A model generated the notes under the pieces. That model worked only from the letters and a program-made list of their open reading frames with translations, was not told the DNA's origin and did no database searches. The position numbers were made by a program, and so were the translations under genes. A DNA stretch of 46,492 nt from a bacterium (GTDB taxonomy: Bacteria > CLD3 > SB21), in NCBI GenBank assembly GCA_008933615.1, contig WBUR01000033.1:1-46492 (forward strand), written 5' to 3'. This document shows, one piece after another, positions 46,011-46,492 of this stretch. How positions within the stretch are numbered: the first letter of the stretch is position 1; every line of letters starts with the position of its first letter.

Positions 46011-46492
46011 TTAACTGCCGGTACCGCTCAAGAGATTCAGCTTGTTGATCAGTATCTGCGCAATTGCCGGATCGTTCACATTCGCAGTAAATGCGTTGTC
46101 TATCTGCTGTATGGATGTTATGCAATTCGCATACTGTAGCAGATGATACTCATCATACGCCTTAGCTAGCAGCACGGTGTTCTTCGTTATAGTTACATCA
46201 TGCGTAAAAATGTAATTCGGAGCCTTGCGAAGAACATAATTCGCCGCCATCAGACTCGTGTCATGATTCGCCTGCTGCCATGCTACGATCGCAAGTCCTG
46301 CCGCCGCATCCGTCAGTGTATCGCTTCCTCCCACCGCCGCCAATGCAAAATATATCTGAGACTTCGGCAGTGAATCCATCTTCAGCGTCGTCCACCCCAG
46401 GCCGTTCAGCCCTTCCACTCCCCCTGCCTCTGTGAACTTCTCATGTGCGGTGGCATATAATCCATTCTCCCACGCCGTCCACCCTTCATCCA
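46011..46492 (-). CDS. paralogue of the small lipoprotein, cut by the window end
   Basis: Partial gene: the frame stays open to the window end. Residues read DEGWTAWENGLYATAHEKF and continue without a stop into GLGWTTLKMDSLPKSQIYFA. It aligns with the lipoprotein at 23870 along its visible length (for example DAAWSKFGAGDYPGAHAEF in that protein). A GTG at 46416-46418 could be mistaken for a start, but homologous sequence continues upstream, so the real start lies outside the window. Signal peptide not visible. By analogy with the other copy it may follow another large surface protein gene to the right. Confidence 0.75.
   Translation of the reverse strand, partial: DEGWTAWENGLYATAHEKFTEAGGVEGLNGLGWTTLKMDSLPKSQIYFALAAVGGSDTLTDAAAGLAIVAWQQANHDTSLMAANYVLRKAPNYIFTHDVTITKNTVLLAKAYDEYHLLQYANCITSIQQIDNAFTANVNDPAIAQILINKLNLLSGTGS

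Overview
The window looks like chromosomal DNA from a Gram-negative bacterium of the Fibrobacterota-Chlorobiota-Bacteroidota (FCB) group, in the neighbourhood of Ignavibacteria, Kapabacteria, Calditrichota or similar. The evidence is a 6340-residue secreted protein with a type IX secretion C-terminal signal (NYPNPFNPSTTIKF...), many lipoproteins with short signal peptides, repeated ASH/HYDIN-type domains, and a Rieske/cytochrome b module coupled to cytochrome bd-like subunits. No rRNA or ordinary tRNA is present, so the placement rests on protein style alone.

Layout. 1-3000: two alpha/beta hydrolases and a phosphofructokinase with pyrophosphate-type motifs. 3000-3376: a possible small RNA ending in a clear terminator, then a strong sigma70-type promoter. 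3377-7572: a four-gene respiratory operon (Rieske protein, cytochrome b, a CydA-like protein carrying a C-terminal cytochrome c, and a second CydA-like protein). 7573-18737: an A+T-richer accessory island that reads as an integron. It has a tyrosine recombinase, an attI-like region with direct repeats, and five gene cassettes each closed by an attC site. 18738-24430: host genes again (M49 peptidase lipoprotein, TPR protein, BCP peroxiredoxin, small secreted proteins). 24480-43502: the giant type IX-secreted surface protein on the minus strand. 43882-45894: a divergent DUF2723 membrane protein. 46011-end: a truncated paralogue of the small lipoprotein that follows the giant gene.

The integron is the most informative part. 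At every cassette the first 9-10 bases (right core, GTT...) are the reverse complement of the left core of the attC that closes the same cassette. This holds for all five cassettes with at most one mismatch, so it fixes the cassette boundaries to the base: 9043-13830, 13831-14719, 14720-16912, 16913-17683 and 17684-18729. The linked recombinase is Xer-like. It appears to lack the extra segment that defines classical IntI integrases and carries an unusual N-terminal domain.

Cassette 3 is the best candidate for an undescribed system. An uncharacterised 372-residue protein and a HEPN-type putative ribonuclease (motif RNDIAH) flank a 129-base gap. That gap is almost filled by a 100-nt sequence that folds as a tRNA-like cloverleaf: perfect 7-bp acceptor stem, D-arm with GG, and 5-bp T-arm with TTCGAGA loop. 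Its anticodon arm is replaced by a 19-position hairpin. HEPN enzymes often cleave tRNAs, so a tRNA-mimic RNA linked to a HEPN protein suggests a toxin/antitoxin or defence function. That function is inference. Cassette 1 is also unusual: 4.8 kb with three genes, one of them perhaps a caspase-like (clan CD) protein.
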